From: Nocardioides aurantiacus
GTDB taxonomy: Bacteria > Actinomycetota > Actinomycetes > Propionibacteriales > Nocardioidaceae
Length of the DNA: 64,000 bases
Assembly: GCF_003752505.1 (NCBI RefSeq)
Contig: NZ_RKHO01000001.1
Span: forward strand, 1,984,001 to 2,048,000
Direction of reading: 5' to 3'
The notes beneath the pieces were generated by a model. That model saw only the letters and a list, made by a program, of their open reading frames with translations. It ran no database searches and had not been told where the DNA came from. Below are positions 25,310 to 33,367 of this stretch, one piece after another; the stretch's first letter is position 1; the number at the start of each line of letters is the position of its first letter. The position numbers were made by a program, and so were the translations under genes.

Positions 25310-26826
25310 GATGACGCCTCCTCGACTGGCTGAGCCGCCGTCGGGGCCTCTGCGGGCGCCGCCGTTCTCGGGAGGAGCAGCATCAGCGCCGCGGCCAGGA
25401 GGTAGAGACCGATCTCCCATGGCATCACGCGGGCCAGGGCGTCTGAGAATGCCTGCAGCCGGTCGGCGTCCGGTGCCGGGTCGTCGAGGCTGGTGAAGAA
25501 GATCGTGCCGAGCGCGGCGATCCCGACCGCGGCGCCGATCTGGTTGACCGTGGACAGCACGCCGCCGGCAGCGCCCGCGTCGCTGCCCGGCACCCCGGCC
25601 AGCACCACGTTGACCAGGATGGGTGCGGCCAGGCCGAGGCCGAGGCCGCCAACGAACAGGGCCAGGGCGAGCATCCAGTAGCCCGGGTCGGTCCCGTCCT
25701 TGACCAGGACCCAGACCAGCGCCTGGGACGCGGCCAGCACCAGCGCGCCGGTGACCAACAGTGCGCGGCCGGCCTTGGCGGCCAGCGCCACCCCGACGCC
25801 GGAGGTGATGATGGAGCCGACGGCGTAGGGCAGCATCACCAGCCCGGTTTCCCATGCGGTACGCCCGGTGCCGGACTGCAGGTACAGCGACAGGGTCAAG
25901 AAGAACGCACCGATCGCGCCGAAGAAGACCATCGCGGCCAACAACCCCGCGGTGAAGCTGCGCACCCGCAGCAGAGCCGGGTCCAGCACCGGTTGCGCAC
26001 CGCGGTCGCGTACTCGGCGCTCGTAGCCCATGAACAGCGCGAACACCACGACGCCGCCGGCCATCATCGCAAAGCCCCACCAGGGCCAGCCCCAGTCGCG
26101 CCCCTGGACCAGCGGCAACAACACGAGCACCACCGCGAGCGTGGCCAGGCCGGCGCCGAGCACGTCCAGGGCGCTGCGGCGGGCCTCAGCGGACTCCGGC
26201 AGCGCCCGCGCCCCCAGCAGGAGCGCGACCACGCACACCGGCACGTTGACCCAGAAGATGGTGCGCCACCCCAGCCCGAACACGTCCGCATCGACCAGCA
26301 GGCCGCCAAGCAGCGGACCGGCGACCGCCGCCAGCCCCTGTACGGCACCGAACGCGCCGTAGGCCTTGGCCATCTCCTTGGGGTGGAAGGAGGACCTGAT
26401 GATCCCGAACACCTGCGGCACCATCACCCCGCCCGCCAGTCCCTGGACCACCCGAGTCGCGATCAGCACGCCCGGACCGGTGGCCAGCGCACACGCGGCC
26501 GAGGCCAACGCGAAGACCGCCAACGACGCGAGGAACACGCGGCGGCGGCCATAGTCGTCGCCGATCCGGCCGCCGGTGATCAGACCCGAGCCCAGCGCCA
26601 GCGTGTAGGCGGCCAGCATCCACTGCAGCTGGGCCTGGCTCGCGCCCAGATCGGTTGCAATCGCCGGCGCGGCCACCACGACGATGGTCGCGTCCAATAG
26701 GTCCATGAAGGAGGCGAAGAGCACGACGAGCAGCGCCACGCCGGCTACCCGCCCCGTCAGAGCCGCGCCCGGCACACCGGGAGGAGCGTGAGTTGTCGTT
26801 GGTTCTTGATTCGAAGAAGTGGTCAT
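25306..26826 (-). CDS. MFS multidrug efflux transporter, DHA2 (EmrB/QacA) family
   Basis: 506 residues from ATG 26826, about 14 membrane helices. Motif D1-like FMDLLDATIVVVAAPAI (~40), the GxLaDrxGrkxxl loop as GRIGDDYGRRRVFL (~85), and motif C-like GPLLGGLLVDA (~166). DHA2 pumps export lipophilic drugs with proton antiport. First gene of an operon with the UvrA-like ATPase and VOC protein; the divergent WYL regulator and a dyad lie 60 bp upstream. Confidence 0.9.
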   Translation of the reverse strand: MTTSSNQEPTTTHAPPGVPGAALTGRVAGVALLVVLFASFMDLLDATIVVVAAPAIATDLGASQAQLQWMLAAYTLALGSGLITGGRIGDDYGRRRVFLASLAVFALASAACALATGPGVLIATRVVQGLAGGVMVPQVFGIIRSSFHPKEMAKAYGAFGAVQGLAAVAGPLLGGLLVDADVFGLGWRTIFWVNVPVCVVALLLGARALPESAEARRSALDVLGAGLATLAVVLVLLPLVQGRDWGWPWWGFAMMAGGVVVFALFMGYERRVRDRGAQPVLDPALLRVRSFTAGLLAAMVFFGAIGAFFLTLSLYLQSGTGRTAWETGLVMLPYAVGSIITSGVGVALAAKAGRALLVTGALVLAASQALVWVLVKDGTDPGYWMLALALFVGGLGLGLAAPILVNVVLAGVPGSDAGAAGGVLSTVNQIGAAVGIAALGTIFFTSLDDPAPDADRLQAFSDALARVMPWEIGLYLLAAALMLLLPRTAAPAEAPTAAQPVEEASS

Positions 26827-26847
26827 GGACCGACCGTGACAGCAGTA

Positions 26848-26866
26848 GCGGTCACCGAATGACCGC
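26848..26866. promoter_or_regulatory. Dyad operator between MFS operon and WYL regulator
   Basis: GCGGTCA-ccgaa-TGACCGC, a perfect 7-bp inverted repeat with 5-bp spacer in the 61-bp divergent gap. Best candidate for the WYL regulator's binding site, affecting both directions. Confidence 0.72.
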
Positions 26867-26887
26867 AACCTGAATCAGAATGGCGCT

Positions 26888-27919
26888 ATGGCCGCTACAT
26901 CAGCTCGGGCACTCGAACTCCTGTCCCTCCTCGTCGCCCGCGACGGCTGGACCGGATCCGAGCTCGCGAGACGCCTCGACGTCAGCGTCCGAACCTTGCG
27001 CCGCGACATTGAGACGCTACGAGCACTCGGCTACCCGGTAGCCGCGATGAAGGGACCCGAGGGCGGCTACCGCCTCGCACCCGGCACCAAACTCCCACCC
27101 CTGCAGTTCGACGACGAACAGGCCATCGCACTCGCGGTCGCCCTGCAGACCGCGCCCGCCACCGTCTCCGGTCACACCGACGCCGCCGCCCGCGCGCTGA
27201 CCACCGTCAAACAAGTGATGCCGGCCCACCTACAAGCAGAGGTCGACGCCCTATACCTGACCGCGATCCGCAACTACTGGGCCTTCGGCGCCCCACCGGT
27301 CGAACCGGCCACGCTCAAGGCCGTCGGCAACGCCGTCCGCGCCAGTCACCGACTGCGTTTTGACTACCTCACCCAGACCGGACACCGTCCACACCCCGCC
27401 GACCGGGACTTCGAACCCCCACTCGAGGTCGAACCACACCACCTCGTCCTGTGGGCCGGTCGCTGGTACCTGGTCGCCTACCAGACACGCGATGCCGGGT
27501 GGGGCATCTACCGCGTCGACCGGATACACCCCCGCAGTCCCACCGGGGCGCCCTTCACGCGCCGCGAACTACCCGCTGGCAACGTCGCTGACTACGTCAT
27601 GTCCTCCCACGACCGAGGAGACACACTGGCCCCCTGGCCATGCCTGGGCACTGTGCTCATCGACCTACCCGCCGACATCGTGGCGCGCTGGGCACCCAGC
27701 GGCGCCGTCGTCGAGTACCTCACTGCCACGTCCTGCCGGTTCACCCTCGGGGCATGGTCCTGGGCCGGCGTCGCCGGCCTCCTCGCCACCTTCGACGCCG
27801 ACTTCACCATCCTCGACCCACCCGAACTCACACACGCCTGCCAACAACTCGCCATCCGCTACCACGCGGCCACAGGCAGAGGACCGAGGAGCGAAGAGTC
27901 CACCATCCCGCGGCGGTGA
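26888..27919 (+). CDS. WYL-domain transcriptional regulator
   Basis: 343 residues. HTH at ~20-45 (TGSELARRLDVSVRTLRRDIETLRAL), then GYPVAAMKGPEGGYRLAPGT, a DeoR/YafY hallmark. The WYL part is at ~155-235 (LRFDYLTQTG ... PHHLVLWAGRWYLVAY). The C-terminal WCX region follows. Divergent from the MFS/UvrA-like/VOC operon and probably its regulator. The final residues (GRGPRSEESTIPRR) look disordered. Confidence 0.88.
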   Translation: MAATSARALELLSLLVARDGWTGSELARRLDVSVRTLRRDIETLRALGYPVAAMKGPEGGYRLAPGTKLPPLQFDDEQAIALAVALQTAPATVSGHTDAAARALTTVKQVMPAHLQAEVDALYLTAIRNYWAFGAPPVEPATLKAVGNAVRASHRLRFDYLTQTGHRPHPADRDFEPPLEVEPHHLVLWAGRWYLVAYQTRDAGWGIYRVDRIHPRSPTGAPFTRRELPAGNVADYVMSSHDRGDTLAPWPCLGTVLIDLPADIVARWAPSGAVVEYLTATSCRFTLGAWSWAGVAGLLATFDADFTILDPPELTHACQQLAIRYHAATGRGPRSEESTIPRR

Positions 27920-28035
27920 CGGATGTCCGCAAGAGGAACCGCTATCGGACGAGGTCCTCGGTGGTTGGCTTCTGGGGTGCGTCGCTCGCCAGCGTCCCGC
28001 GTGGGTGTCGGTTGCGGGACGCCAGCGAGATGCTG

Positions 28036-28650
28036 TCAGCGTCTTGTGGAGGCGTCGACGAGTTCTGCCTTCGCCGCCAGGCGTTGGCGCTGGATGGCGC
28101 GATAGACGGTGGAGCGGCCGACACCGAATAGCTCGGCGACCTCAAGGGTGCTGTATTCGCCGCTGTGGACCAGGGAAACCAGGTGTGCCTCTTGCTTCCG
28201 GCTGAGTTTGGGCTGCTTGCCCTTCAGCCGACCTTTGGCCTTGGCGACCTTCATGCCCTCGACGGTGCGGAGCCGGATCAGGTCGGACTCGAACTCCGCA
28301 ACCATGGCCAGGACGTTGAAGAGCAGCCGTCCGACGGCATCGGTGGGGTCGTAGACCGACCCGCCCAGGCTCAGGCTGATCTGTCGAGAGGTGAGTTCGT
28401 CCGCGATCGCTCGGGCGTCTGGAAGCGACCGGGCAAGGCGGTCAAGCTTGGTCACCACAAGGGTGTCACCGGCACGGCAGGCCGCGAGTGCCTCGCGGAG
28501 CCCGGGCCGTTCTCGGTTGGTGCCCGTCAGGCCGTGGTCGACATAGATGCGCTCGGCCTCAACACCGAGGCCGAGCAGAGCGTCGCGTTGGGCAGTGAGG
28601 TCTTGTGCATCGGTGGAGCATCGGGCGTACCCGACAAGTAGTGCGCTCAT
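28036..28650 (-). CDS. Serine recombinase, resolvase/invertase type
   Basis: 204 residues from ATG 28650, with GGAGG 7 bases upstream. The catalytic serine is in VGYARCSTDAQDL (residue ~11); the usual V before S is replaced by C. The arginine cluster TKLDRLARSL (~68) and the E-helix VAEFESDLIRLRT are present. A C-terminal resolvase HTH is at ~165-190 (STLEVAELFGVGRSTVYRAI). No transposase adjoins it, so it may be a relic of a Tn3-like element or part of the surrounding island. The 164-bp gap to the divergent RHH gene could hold its res site. Confidence 0.88.
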   Translation of the reverse strand: MSALLVGYARCSTDAQDLTAQRDALLGLGVEAERIYVDHGLTGTNRERPGLREALAACRAGDTLVVTKLDRLARSLPDARAIADELTSRQISLSLGGSVYDPTDAVGRLLFNVLAMVAEFESDLIRLRTVEGMKVAKAKGRLKGKQPKLSRKQEAHLVSLVHSGEYSTLEVAELFGVGRSTVYRAIQRQRLAAKAELVDASTRR

Positions 28651-28795
28651 GGCGCACCTCCCAAAGGTTTGGCCCGGCCACGCCACGGGATGTGGTCGGC
28701 TCGGGCATCAGGCTGAACCCGATACCACCAGCGACTGCCTTTCTTTCCCGATCCGCAAGTACCGTCACTTACCGCCGCTTCCCCCGATCCGTTTT

Positions 28796-28807
28796 TCGTA
28801 ATACGAT
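28796..28807 (+). promoter_or_regulatory. Promoter and palindrome of the RHH/toxin pair
   Basis: TCGTA-A-TACGA (28796-28806) is an 11-bp perfect palindrome overlapping a -10-like TACGAT (28802-28807), 8 bases before the ATG at 28815. The position suits autorepression by the RHH protein. Confidence 0.55.
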
Positions 28808-28814
28808 TTTGGCC

Positions 28815-29048
28815 ATGGTCAGCGAAGAGCAGATCCAGCAATGGGCGGACGAGGCCGAAGCTGGCTACGGCGTCGACGAGATGAAGCGCCGCGGACGCGG
28901 TCGGCCCGGGCGTGGCTCCGAGCCGATGCAGGTCGTTGCAGTACGCCTCACAGCGGACGAGCTCGCTGCGGTCGACGCAATTGCCGAGCGAGAGCACATC
29001 ACGAGATCCGAAGCGATCCGCAGGGCGCTGGCCGGCTCTGCGGCGTGA
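28815..29048 (+). CDS. Ribbon-helix-helix (CopG-type) antitoxin
   Basis: 77 residues from ATG 28815. A flexible acidic/basic N-terminus precedes the RHH fold: strand MQVVAVRLT (~38), helix ADELAAVDAIAEREH, turn ITRSEAIRRAL. The GTGA at its 3' end gives a 4-base overlap with the next gene. Probable DNA-binding antitoxin that represses its own promoter. Confidence 0.82.
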   Translation: MVSEEQIQQWADEAEAGYGVDEMKRRGRGRPGRGSEPMQVVAVRLTADELAAVDAIAEREHITRSEAIRRALAGSAA

Positions 29049-29287
29049 GGATCCACGACAGCGCACTCAGACACGGGGTACTCCCAGAGGACGCAGTTCA
29101 GGCAGCCGACTGGCCGCTCTGGGTCGAACCGATTGATGACGAGGACTGGCCGCACCGCGAACTACGACTCGGCTTCGACACTCAAGCCCGCCTGCTCGAG
29201 ACCGTCGTCCTCCTCTTCGAGAGCGGCGACGAGATGGTCATCCACGCCATGCCGGCCCGCAAGCAGTACTGGGATCTCCTGCCCTGA
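29045..29287 (+). CDS. Small toxin-like protein of the RHH pair
   Basis: 80 residues from GTG 29045. Sequence RIHDSALRHGVLPEDAVQAA, then RLGFDTQARLLETVVLLFESG and VIHAMPARKQYWDLLP. The layout (alpha-beta with a C-terminal R-x-x-Y) resembles BrnT/DUF4258-like toxins found beside CopG antitoxins. The actual activity is unproven. Translationally coupled to the antitoxin gene. Confidence 0.68.
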   Translation: MRIHDSALRHGVLPEDAVQAADWPLWVEPIDDEDWPHRELRLGFDTQARLLETVVLLFESGDEMVIHAMPARKQYWDLLP

Positions 29288-29329
29288 ACCGGACGACTCA
29301 CGCCCCGTAAGCGGGCTGGATACGCGGAA

Positions 29330-29577
29330 CGTGACCAGAACGGGATCGTCACGCGGAGCGTGACCAGAACGGGATCGTCACGCGGAGCGTGACCAGAACG
29401 GGATCGTCACGCGGAGCGTGACCAGAACGGGATCGTCACGCGGAGCGTGACCAGAACGGGATCGTCACGCGGAGCGTGACCAGAACGGGATCGTCACGCG
29501 GAGCGTGACCAGAACGGGATCGTCACCCGGAGGGTGACCAGACGGGGATCGGCTTGTGGAGCGTGACCACAAGGGCG
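29330..29577. repeat. Eight or nine tandem 29-bp hairpin repeats
   Basis: Units of 29 bp beginning CGTGACCAGAACGGGATCGT, starting at 29330 and repeating every 29 bases. Each contains GTCACGC-GGA-GCGTGAC, a 7-bp stem with a 3-base loop. One late unit (29522-29538) reads GTCACCC-GGA-GGGTGAC: both arms changed together so the stem stays paired. The last unit uses another stem, CTTGTG/CACAAG (29553-29573). The array lies between two convergent gene ends. There are no spacers, so it is not a CRISPR array. Confidence 0.85.
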
Positions 29578-29589
29578 CGATGAGCAGGT

Positions 29590-30069
29590 TCACTCGATGG
29601 CGTCCCACAGGCCGTTCTCGGTGAACAGTTTGTCGACCTCGTCCAGTTCGACATCGGCGTCTCGTGCGTTCGCGGTGGCGGGGCCCGCGACCCACCAGTC
29701 TGCGCCAAGAAGTCCCGCGGACAAGTACGCGCGGGTACCGGGCCCCCGAGGGACGTAGGCGGGGCGCGCCTGCGCTAGCACCTCGCCGTGAGCAGGCTCC
29801 CAGAGCCTGATGGCTTCCGGCCCGTCTTCCAGAACGACGCCGTCATACCAACGCCACAGCACGGTCTCAGTGCCGTCGGACGCGGCGGTCATGGCCACTA
29901 GATTGCCGGGTTGCACTCGCTCGGTCCGCGGTGCGGGAAACATTGACGCGAATCGGGCGGTGATGAGCCGTCCGTCGCGAAGTACTTCGCATTCATCTTC
30001 TCGAACGCGTATCACGACGGCACAGCGGATCACTCGGTCAGCGGGGTCGTGCTCGGTGAAGTCATTCAT
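29590..30069 (-). CDS. Hypothetical protein
   Basis: 159 residues from ATG 30069, with GAGAGG 7 bases upstream. The first half is beta-rich with an SH3- or OB-like alternation (IRCAVVIRVREDECEVLRDG, then VQPGNLVAMTAA and VLWRWYDGVVL). The second half is polar, with a C-terminal acidic helix. No catalytic motif, signal or membrane helix is visible. Not recognised. Confidence 0.6.
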   Translation of the reverse strand: MNDFTEHDPADRVIRCAVVIRVREDECEVLRDGRLITARFASMFPAPRTERVQPGNLVAMTAASDGTETVLWRWYDGVVLEDGPEAIRLWEPAHGEVLAQARPAYVPRGPGTRAYLSAGLLGADWWVAGPATANARDADVELDEVDKLFTENGLWDAIE

Positions 30070-30280
30070 GAGGGCACCTCTCAAAGGGAGGCGCCACCTG
30101 CTGCTGCACTCGGTCAGTCAGCCTCAGGAGGCGCGGAAACCAGAATGGACACGGGTGACGCACCTCCTCTCGCTCGGGCAGCAAGACTGCCACAGCTCCA
30201 GCCTGCGCGCCATGAACCGAACGCTAACGGCATGTCCTGCCTCACGGACCGTCGCCGAAGGGATCGGCACGCGGGGTGTC

Positions 30281-30325
30281 GCAGCGGGATCCCGCACCGG
30301 GTCGCTCCGCCAGCCCATTCCGCGG
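30281..30325. repeat. Dispersed hairpin repeat, locus 4 (short)
   Basis: A single unit with GGGATCCCGCACCGGG and GTCGCTCCGCCAGC, matching parts of the array at 18269. A short degenerate copy between two minus-strand genes. Confidence 0.55.
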
Positions 30326-30383
30326 GACGACGCGCAGGTCGCTGGCACCAGCGGGGCTGCAACCGGGCGCCTACCTTCTGGGG

Positions 30384-30836
30384 TTAGCTGCCGGTGCCGT
30401 GGGGAAGGTCTATCTGGTACCTGATGAACCCGGGGCTGACGGCGACCTTGTCGTACAGCCGCCTAGCCGTGGAATTGCTTTCGTGGGTAAGCCAGTAGAC
30501 CCGGCTGCACCCGGCCGTAGATGCCCAAGCGGCCACCGCGGAGATCAGCGCAGCGCCGACGCCTTGACCCCTCGCGTCCGGCGCGGAGAACAGATCCTGG
30601 AGATAGCAGACGTCCGGCGCGGACGTGCTCGGGTGGGTCAAGAAGTGCGTGATTCCAACAAGCCGACCGTCGACTGTTGCCCCACGTGCGTGCATCCGAT
30701 CGCCAGCCTGGAATTCGCGCCAGGCCCGCTCATACACCTCGTCCGGCTCATCGCGCCCATAGAAGTCCATGTACGCGCGGAACAGTGCCTCCCAGCTGCT
30801 CCGGTCCGATGGGTGAAGCAACCCGACTTCCACCAT
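30384..30836 (-). CDS. GNAT N-acetyltransferase
   Basis: 150 residues, compact GNAT fold. Strand 4 [21 protein letters not shown] contains the acetyl-CoA motif R-G-Q-G-V-G (~89), followed by [20 protein letters not shown] (~118) with the usual N..A..LY. The substrate is not evident. Upstream begins a decayed region with a VOC pseudogene. Confidence 0.86.
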   Translation of the reverse strand: MVEVGLLHPSDRSSWEALFRAYMDFYGRDEPDEVYERAWREFQAGDRMHARGATVDGRLVGITHFLTHPSTSAPDVCYLQDLFSAPDARGQGVGAALISAVAAWASTAGCSRVYWLTHESNSTARRLYDKVAVSPGFIRYQIDLPHGTGS

Positions 30837-30949
30837 GCGCTGCGCCTTTCGTCCTGGCCGTGAGCCGCCCTTGGTGCGCAGAAACTACCACCGAGGATGG
30901 TCACCCTCGCGTGAGGATCGTGTTGGGACGACGACAGGATTGCGCCGAG

Positions 30950-31325
30950 CTACTCGGGCACAGACACGAGACAGAAAGGGATGTCCCGCGGGGTCGGCGT
31001 AGCCCCGCCAGGCTAAGAACCAGGGCCTACAACAACGGCCAGCGGACGAGCACCGGCCCTTTCCACTGCGAGGCTGGCGTCGTGTAGATCGTCGACGCGA
31101 AGGTCGAAGTGTGCATGTTGGTTTCCGTGCTCCCTCGGCCACGAGGGTGGCCGGCAGTCAGCAACAAGATGAAAGGAGAAGCGGGCCGACGGGCTCTCAT
31201 CGAGGAGTCCGCCAGTCGGAATTGCCCTCAGGCTCGGACAGGCCGAGGACCTCCTGCCAGAAGCGCGCCAGTTGCTCGGCGTCGTGGCACTCCAAGATCA
31301 ACTACGTCAGCCGGCCCACCGTCAT
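30950..31325 (-). pseudogene. Decayed VOC-family protein
   Basis: On the minus strand, from an ATG at 31325, scattered frames read as one ~125-residue VOC protein: LILECHDAEQLARFWQEVLG (after an in-frame TAG), then HFDLRVDDLHDASLAVERAG, then YADPAGHPF followed in another frame by PFCLV. At least one nonsense codon and two frameshifts are needed to rejoin these parts. The remnant lies just downstream of MerR-methyltransferase copy 2. Confidence 0.65.
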
Positions 31326-31403
31326 TCCTTTAACCTATGCCGAGCTCTCTCCTTGCGGTGCTCACCGCGTGACGATCGTGTTTCGGTGCGGTCGTCAAAG
31401 TTC

Positions 31404-32657
31404 TTAGTTGCTCGCCACGGCCTTGAAGAAGGTGTAGCAGAAGACGCCATCGTCCTTGGTGGTGCGGAGCAGGTGCTCGATGCCTTCGTCGAAGCGGTGG
31501 GGCTCGATGAGCCCGGCGGAGAGTGCGGCCTGACGGACGCCCTGGATCATGGCGGTGAAGGTCTTGCGGGTGAATCCATCGACGAGTCCGGGCCGGCTGG
31601 CATCGACGTACACCTGGCGCGGGGAGACCGCGACGTCCTGGTAGCCGGCGGCGTGCAGCAGTGGATAGAGGCGGCGGCCGATGAGGGCGTCACCGCCGGC
31701 AAGGTGCTGCAGAGTGACCTGACAAGCGATGGCCTCGCGTGCGGCTTGGCTGTCGGGGTGGAAGTACGTCGAGCCGTGGTCGCCCTCGATGACCGTCATC
31801 GTTCCGCCTGGTTTGAGCATGGCCCGGAGGTTCATCAGGGCCGTTGAGGGGTCGGCGAGGTGCTCGAGCAGGAAGCAGACGAAGACGTGGTCGAAGCTCC
31901 CGGCCGACAGAGGACCCTCCCCGGCCGGCAGATCGAGGACGTCTGCTTGCAGGAAGGTGATGTCGTGCATGCCCGCGTCTGCGGTGCGTCGGCGCGCTTC
32001 GTCGAGCGACGACGCCGAGAGGTCGATGCAGGTGAGTGCTACACCGGGCGACTTCTGAGCCAGGGTGACGGTCTGAGCACCGATGCCGCATCCGACCTCG
32101 AGGACAGAGACTCCCGGCGGGTAGCCGGTGTCGTTGTGGAGCAGGTCAATCAGTGAGCCGGCCTGATCGGTCAGTCGCTGGTTCTCCACGCTGTGGTAGC
32201 CGTGGACGTACTGCTCAAACATGGTCATGGATTCGATCACTCTCATCAGCGCGTGAGCCTGCCGGTCAGTGGTGGCATCGGTGGTGTCGCCGGGTACGGC
32301 ATCCTCCAGTGAGCCCACGAGGGCTGCCAGCCGGTCGCGTAACAGACTGCGTCGACGTAGGTCGCGGTCCAGGTCCTGGAGGTGGGCCCGAAAAGTCTCG
32401 ACAGGATCGGGGTCTTGCTCGTCAAGCAACGCAGCGACCCGGCCCAGACTGATCCCTGTCCGCCGCAGCGCCAGCGCCCGGTACAGCCTTGTTACCTGGT
32501 CCGACCCGTACCGTCGGTGCCCGTTTGCTGAGCGGTCGGCGCTCACCAACCCCCTGTCCTCCCAGTGGCGCAGCACCCGCACCGACAGCCCGCTCGCTTT
32601 CGCAAGCTGCCCGATCGTCCAGGACGACGACCGCGTCCTGGGCTTCTCGGCATCCAT
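31404..32657 (-). CDS. MerR-type DNA-binding domain fused to SAM methyltransferase, copy 2
   Basis: 417 residues, same length and domain plan as the gene at 20104, and nearly identical through most of the protein. Motif I reads VLEVGCGIGAQTVTLA. Differences concentrate at the N-terminus (KPRTRSSSW against KDKTRPASW), the 100-130 linker and a few methyltransferase surface positions. Homology continues into the promoter and for a few tens of bases past the stop (shared CGATCGTGTTTCGGTG). This is a real paralog pair kept intact on both sides. Confidence 0.85.
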   Translation of the reverse strand: MDAEKPRTRSSSWTIGQLAKASGLSVRVLRHWEDRGLVSADRSANGHRRYGSDQVTRLYRALALRRTGISLGRVAALLDEQDPDPVETFRAHLQDLDRDLRRRSLLRDRLAALVGSLEDAVPGDTTDATTDRQAHALMRVIESMTMFEQYVHGYHSVENQRLTDQAGSLIDLLHNDTGYPPGVSVLEVGCGIGAQTVTLAQKSPGVALTCIDLSASSLDEARRRTADAGMHDITFLQADVLDLPAGEGPLSAGSFDHVFVCFLLEHLADPSTALMNLRAMLKPGGTMTVIEGDHGSTYFHPDSQAAREAIACQVTLQHLAGGDALIGRRLYPLLHAAGYQDVAVSPRQVYVDASRPGLVDGFTRKTFTAMIQGVRQAALSAGLIEPHRFDEGIEHLLRTTKDDGVFCYTFFKAVASN

Positions 32658-32664
32658 ACTCAGA

Positions 32665-32695
32665 ACCGTAGAACCTCACACAGTGTGAGGATCAA
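32665..32695 (-). promoter_or_regulatory. MerR-type promoter of MerR-methyltransferase copy 2
   Basis: -35 TTGATC (32695-32690), 19-bp spacer with CCTCACAC-A-GTGTGAGG (32674-32690), -10 TACGGT (32670-32665). Hexamers, spacing and dyad arms are the same as in copy 1; only the dyad centre differs (A for C). Confidence 0.78.
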
Positions 32696-32799
32696 GTCCC
32701 CGTCACCTCTAGGCGCAACTACCCAGAACCGGTGACATTGGTCGTACGGCCCCCGCCAACCTCGTTGCAGCCGTCTCGCCGAATGAGAGCGCTGTTGCC

Positions 32800-32858
32800 C
32801 AGAACGGGATGGGCTCGCGGAGCGACCCGGTGACCGATCCGGTACCGGGTCAGAACGG
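32800..32858. repeat. Dispersed hairpin repeat, locus 5
   Basis: Contains 33 bases (32808-32840) identical to 18363-18395, including GCTCGCGGAGC, followed by GGTACCGGGTCAGAACGG. Unlike the other loci, it sits in a divergent gap between promoters. Confidence 0.7.
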
Positions 32859-32914
32859 TTGCGATAGTGCGGCCGACGGGAAGTCTTGGGTAGCAGTGGG
32901 CGTTAGATGCCATC

Positions 32915-33367
32915 GTGAGAATCGGCGAACTGGCAGAACGGTCGGGCGTCAGCGCCCGGTCGCTGCGCTACTACGAGCAGCACGGGCTTCTCTCCCCCCG
33001 CCGCAACCGCGCCGGGCACCGGACCTACGTTGCCTCGGACGTCGACAGGGTCGTCGAGATTCAGGAGTTGTTCGCGGCCGGGTTCTGCAGCGCGGGCGTC
33101 CGCGAGGTCCTGCCAGGTGTGCTCGACCCCGCCTCGGGTGACCTGGCGAGGCTGGGTGCCCGCATGCAGGAGGCACGCATCAGGCTCCAGCGGGAGCTGC
33201 GCGAAGTGGAGCGGGAGCTCGAGGTGCTCGCAGGGGTGCAGGAACGGCTCGGACTTGCCCCTGACACGCATGTGAGGCCACAGACTGGCTCGCATGACGA
33301 CGTCAGCCCCGACCCCAAGTCCCCCACGCCAGCTCCGACTGATCATCGAAACCGACGACTTCGATGA
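32915..33367 (+). CDS. MerR-family regulator
   Basis: 150 residues from GTG 32915. The winged helix covers ~1-70 (RIGELAERSGVSARSLRYYE, then HRTYVASDVDRVVEI) and the coiled-coil ~75-115. The last ~30 residues (GLAPDTHVRPQTG onward) look out of place and overlap the VOC gene start by 74 bases, so the natural end may have been lost. Short MerR form without an effector domain; likely controls the VOC/arginase-fold pair that follows. Confidence 0.84.
   Translation: MRIGELAERSGVSARSLRYYEQHGLLSPRRNRAGHRTYVASDVDRVVEIQELFAAGFCSAGVREVLPGVLDPASGDLARLGARMQEARIRLQRELREVERELEVLAGVQERLGLAPDTHVRPQTGSHDDVSPDPKSPTPAPTDHRNRRLR

Noticed and set aside
25310-26080. A 1018-residue UvrA-like protein beginning at 26080
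   Set aside because: The first ~257 residues are an antisense-like frame within the MFS gene; the natural start is the ATG at 25309 overlapping the MFS stop.
28651-28814. Tn3-type inverted ends around the resolvase
   Set aside because: No GGGG-starting terminal repeat or transposase fragment could be found on either side.
29330-29577. CRISPR array
   Set aside because: The 29-bp units follow one another without variable spacers and each is itself a hairpin; no cas genes are near.
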